Assembly: GCF_052115445.1 (NCBI RefSeq)
Contig: NZ_JBFRGR010000016.1
Span: forward strand, 62,001 to 126,000
From: Paenibacillus_E sp052115445
Lineage (GTDB): Bacteria; Bacillota; Bacilli; Paenibacillales; NBRC-103111
Direction: 5' to 3'
Length of the DNA stretch: 64,000 bases
Shown here: positions 61,046-64,000 of the stretch, in pieces
How the letters are laid out: each line of letters starts with the position of its first letter
Position numbering within the stretch: position 1 is the stretch's first letter
The notes under the pieces: model-generated
Databases searched by the model: none
The model's input: only the letters and a program-made list of their open reading frames with translations
Told to the model about the DNA's origin: nothing
Position numbers and translations under genes: made by a program

Positions 61046-62161
61046 TTATTTCTTGGATTGAATGACCTTTTCAACCACATGCTTCATCAGCCTCCCTGCA
61101 CGTGACCAAGTCAAATGAAGGACATCCAATCGTCCCTGACTTCCCTTACGCTTACATAATTCGGGATTCTCGTAGGCTTTCCTCATATTCATTCGTAAAC
61201 TTTGATGATCAGGTTCAGCCCACAGCTGCCCCTTCTCAGCAAACAGGTATCTAAATGAGCGCGATATGGCATGTGAACTATTCATGCTAATGGACGGATT
61301 CTTCAGTTGATAGGGAATGAGAAACGAGTTATTGTTCGTTAGGAAATCCATTTGCCCCCCCCAAGCAGTCGTGATGACTGGGATGCCACTGGCTAGTGCT
61401 TCTAGAAATGGGAGTCCTACCCCCTCACCTCGCGAAGGAAGGACGAAGGCATCTCCAAGTGTATATAGTCCTTTTAGCTGCTGTTCGCTTAATCGTCTGC
61501 CTATTATGACAACGGGCGCTGTATTTTTTTTTATGCCCAACCTCTTTTTGTACTGCCATATTTGTCGCTGAATCCATTTTTCATTCTCATAGGGCTCATA
61601 GCCGTTCGTTTTGATCACAAGAATTACGTTATCTTCGGGGGAAAACTCTTCCCAGTACGCACGCAGCAAACCTTCGGGGTTTTTACGATGTTGAAAGCCA
61701 AATACAGACACGAAAGTGAACCTGCCTGCAGCACGCGGCAATACAAACTTCGGATTGCTTGGTTTAAATACCTTCGTATCTACACCATGCGGAACAATGT
61801 AAATCGGGACTGTAACCCCGCTGTTCTGAAGTGCACGCTTATTATGTTGCGTAGGAACACAGACTGCATCAAATTTGTTCATATGAGAAAGCCATTTGTT
61901 TGGCGTTTTGCTGGTTTCCCAAACGGTATTTAAAATGATGGGATCATATAGACTTCGTTCATGACCCCAATGAATATGGTTCGGAACACCGTGATAGATA
62001 AGCACTCTCTTGCCTTTGGAAGGTTTTTTACCAACGCTTAAATGACCAAACCTAACATCAACGCCTTTCCGTTTCAAGGAAGCAGCGTAGGTTCTACTTG
62101 CATGACCAAGACCACTAGCTTTGCCTACAGGTCCCTTCCAGATAACAACATAGGGCTTCAT
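61046..62161 (-). CDS. Glycosyltransferase family 4
   Basis: 371 residues, GT-B fold. N-terminal GPVGKASGLGHASRTYAASL, IYIVPHGVDTKVFKPSN, and the donor-binding ALASGIPVITTAWGGQMDF following FVLPSRGEGVGLPFLEAL (E-x7-E). It overlaps the preceding DUF6492 gene by ATGA. With manC downstream, a mannosyl donor is a reasonable inference. The product may be a surface or spore-coat glycan. Confidence 0.92.
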   Translation of the reverse strand: MKPYVVIWKGPVGKASGLGHASRTYAASLKRKGVDVRFGHLSVGKKPSKGKRVLIYHGVPNHIHWGHERSLYDPIILNTVWETSKTPNKWLSHMNKFDAVCVPTQHNKRALQNSGVTVPIYIVPHGVDTKVFKPSNPKFVLPRAAGRFTFVSVFGFQHRKNPEGLLRAYWEEFSPEDNVILVIKTNGYEPYENEKWIQRQIWQYKKRLGIKKNTAPVVIIGRRLSEQQLKGLYTLGDAFVLPSRGEGVGLPFLEALASGIPVITTAWGGQMDFLTNNNSFLIPYQLKNPSISMNSSHAISRSFRYLFAEKGQLWAEPDHQSLRMNMRKAYENPELCKRKGSQGRLDVLHLTWSRAGRLMKHVVEKVIQSKK

Positions 62162-62982
62162 CTCGCCACTAACCTAACCGTTTTAACATATCCCTTGCGT
62201 TTATGCAGAGAAATAGATCTATATCTTTTAGCCAAGGAAGACATCCTAGATTGTGTAATTTGGGCATTGTTCAAATGTAAGCTTTTATTCATTGCAGGCT
62301 TCAAAATCATCTTATGCGCAGACGATGAATAAAGAAAATTACCATATGTTTCGAACTCCGAAAAGGCAAACTGCTTGGATCTGTTCATACTTTTCATAAT
62401 GGCGGAATACCAGGATCTCTTATGTTTGGACTCAATGGTTTGTTTCAGATGCTTAACTTTAGATTTCTCGAACAACATGTAATGGGTAACGAAAGACAAT
62501 CGAGCCGATCGATTTCTGCCCATCAATTTTCTATACGTATTAAAATATTCGCCCTGACTCCAGTTCCGGCAATAAAATACCGTCTTGTTGCCAATCTTGA
62601 AAACATGGGGTCGTATGAGCACGGTATCTGCATCAATGACCATATAATAGTTGGATGTGCACAAAGTATCTCCGTTCAATTTAAGTAACTGTTGATACAG
62701 CCATCCCGTCCGATCCCACGTTTTCGATTGGTAATGGATATCCTTTTTCGTGATAGGGAGAACGGTATCTTCGTGAACGAATCGGCACCCTTTTCTCTCA
62801 CATAGATCGAGTATCCGTTGTTTCCACGGAGCTACAATGATAATTTCACCAATCGGATGCTTGACATATTTTCTTACCGCGTCAATGACCAGGGGGAGCG
62901 TCCCCAAATCTTTCTCAATCGCTGGGATTAGCACATCAATTTGAGGAGTCTTGCTATTCCCCTCTTTAATTTGCATGAACAT
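62158..62982 (-). CDS. DUF6492 protein (GT-A-like)
   Basis: 274 residues. IDVLIPAIEKDLGTLPLVID, GEIIIVAPWKQRIL, GWLYQQLLKL and YYMVIDADTVLIRPHVF (D-x-D) indicate a GT-A-type nucleotide-sugar fold. DUF6492 proteins are presumed transferases and often lie in surface polysaccharide clusters. First gene of the DUF6492-GT4-manC unit. A second ATG two codons on is possible; a gap of 36 nt to 63018 holds no repeat. Confidence 0.85.
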   Translation of the reverse strand: MFMQIKEGNSKTPQIDVLIPAIEKDLGTLPLVIDAVRKYVKHPIGEIIIVAPWKQRILDLCERKGCRFVHEDTVLPITKKDIHYQSKTWDRTGWLYQQLLKLNGDTLCTSNYYMVIDADTVLIRPHVFKIGNKTVFYCRNWSQGEYFNTYRKLMGRNRSARLSFVTHYMLFEKSKVKHLKQTIESKHKRSWYSAIMKSMNRSKQFAFSEFETYGNFLYSSSAHKMILKPAMNKSLHLNNAQITQSRMSSLAKRYRSISLHKRKGYVKTVRLVAR

Positions 62983-63066
62983 TTAATCATCTCCATTTTT
63001 CGAACATATGAAATATCATATGTCAGGAGAATGAAATGGCATGGGTTAAGTGGCATGAGGCAAGCA

Positions 63067-63100
63067 CAAAAAAGCTGCCAAGGATTACATCCCTGACAGC
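63067..63100 (-). terminator. Terminator of the TelA-family gene
   Basis: Minus strand GCTGTCAGGGAT, loop GTA, ATCCTTGGCAGC followed by TTTTTTGTG, 18 bp after the stop codon. Confidence 0.85.
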
Positions 63101-63118
63101 CAATTCTATTTCTATGAT

Positions 63119-64000
63119 TTATTCCAAAAGTCCACTTAATTCGGACGCTTTGATTTCTGCATTCGTTTTATTCCCAGGCGTTAAGCCAAGTCTTTGCGTC
63201 ATTTGCTGGCTGATGTTACCAAGCCGTTGCGTGTGCTCCGTAGCCGATTGAATGATTGTCCGATTGGACTGTTCAAATAAATCCAAAGCGGCGAAAAGGT
63301 CTGTCATGCCTCGCTCGATCGAATCCATTTGCAAGCCTGGTTTCCCCAGCAGCTCATTCGTTCGTTGCGTTGTTTCTTTCAACAGCCGCGAATTTTCCTC
63401 AAACATTTTATTCAATGTCGAGTTCGCGGAATTGACCGCATCAATCGTTTGAACTTGATCTTCAATGGCCATCGAGATCATCGCAGAGACTGTCAACAGG
63501 TTCTGTGTTTTATCAATCGTCGCATCAACGGCATCAATCAGCTTATCGTTGTTGTCGTTAATGATATCTGTTCCTGCAATCGCTTGTTGATACAGAATGA
63601 CCATCTCTTGAAAGGACTGAATCCGGGTCACGACCTTACGAAGTCCTCTCTCCAAATGTGTTTTACGATGCTCATTCTCGGGCTTGGCTATTTCAACTTC
63701 GAAAAGCTGCTTTAAATTCTCGCCCATCGCAATTCGCATTTGCAAATTATAGACAGACTCAATTGAATTTTTCTTCAACGTCTTCATATACGCCATGTTC
63801 TCTTCTAGCGTTTCCTTCCCGTTACGAAGGGATTGTACAATGGCATTTACATTTGTTTTCACGGACTGATATTTATAAATATAGTTCTTAAGCGGTGTCT
63901 TCTTCATCATCTTCTCAAAAAAGCCAAGCTGCTTGCTCTTGCTCAACGAATCAATTTCGCCGCGCAGTTTCAGAATGTTGTTTTGGACCTCTGAGCGTTT
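63119..64000 (-). CDS. TelA-family toxic anion resistance protein (partial, runs off right edge)
   Basis: At least 294 residues; the frame is open to 64000, so the start lies outside. Extended heptad-rich helices: KKTPLKNYIYKYQSVKTNVN, LERGLRKVVTRIQSFQEMVI, AIAGTDIINDNNDKLIDAVD, LLTVSAMISMAIEDQVQTID and the TelA ending GNISQQMTQRLGL. The family (TelA/KlaA/YceH) is linked to tellurite and antimicrobial tolerance. Often found in operons with 5-bromo-4-chloroindolyl phosphate-like or TerD proteins, which cannot be seen here. Confidence 0.9.
   Translation of the reverse strand, partial: KRSEVQNNILKLRGEIDSLSKSKQLGFFEKMMKKTPLKNYIYKYQSVKTNVNAIVQSLRNGKETLEENMAYMKTLKKNSIESVYNLQMRIAMGENLKQLFEVEIAKPENEHRKTHLERGLRKVVTRIQSFQEMVILYQQAIAGTDIINDNNDKLIDAVDATIDKTQNLLTVSAMISMAIEDQVQTIDAVNSANSTLNKMFEENSRLLKETTQRTNELLGKPGLQMDSIERGMTDLFAALDLFEQSNRTIIQSATEHTQRLGNISQQMTQRLGLTPGNKTNAEIKASELSGLLE

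Overview
The window looks like chromosome from a low-to-mid GC, spore-forming Bacillota, most probably Paenibacillus or a close relative. Evidence: a CwlJ spore-cortex hydrolase, strong GGAGG-type ribosome sites with frequent TTG/GTG starts, a T-box on ileS, a guanidine-I (ykkC) riboswitch, secreted proteins with the copper-amine-oxidase-like 'stalk' domain, and short intergenic repeats. No rRNA, tRNA, transposase, prophage or CRISPR array was seen. Both edge genes are cut: a MerR regulator at the left and a TelA-family gene at the right.

Layout. 0-9 kb: small minus-strand stress and housekeeping units (MerR, ArsR + AHSA1, a UvrA-like ATPase, DinB + MBL hydrolase, a methyltransferase, an AlkD-like protein, a nitronate monooxygenase). 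9-19.6 kb: a catalase remnant, an NAGPA-domain protein, cwlJ, T-box-controlled type-2 ileS, a GH130 gene with a divergent AraC regulator, and decayed VWA and GH43 genes around an intact 2-hydroxyacid dehydrogenase. 19.6-29.5 kb: GrpB, GNAT, a histidine phosphatase, an MreB-like protein, then signalling genes (orphan histidine kinase, GAF-GGDEF cyclase, and a frameshifted chemoreceptor behind a guanidine-I riboswitch), a polysaccharide deacetylase, a hairpin-repeat field and a TIM-barrel isomerase.

29.6-43.2 kb is the most coherent block. It holds icmF (fused acyl-CoA mutase), kamR (sigma-54 activator), kamA (lysine 2,3-aminomutase), yodQ-yodR-yodS-yodT-yokU, ablB and finally rpoN, which encodes sigma-54 itself. 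Three -24/-12 promoters lie in front of kamA, yokU and ablB. The block reads as a nearly self-contained sigma-54 regulon for lysine degradation through beta-lysine and N6-acetyl-beta-lysine.

43.5-64 kb: an NlpC/P60 wall hydrolase, an AAA ATPase, an Lsa-like ABC-F protein, a YtrA-type GntR/ABC operon divergent from a DrrAB-like exporter, an MDR oxidoreductase, several small membrane or CBS proteins, a secreted stalk-ankyrin protein, and a glycan unit (manC, GT4 glycosyltransferase, DUF6492 protein). The strongest leads are the guanidine riboswitch on a chemoreceptor, the sigma-54 island with its own sigma factor, a UvrA-like ATPase with a rearranged architecture, and several families of intergenic repeats. 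Where an upstream in-frame codon exists, starts were moved to the codon with the better ribosome site; the entry says so.
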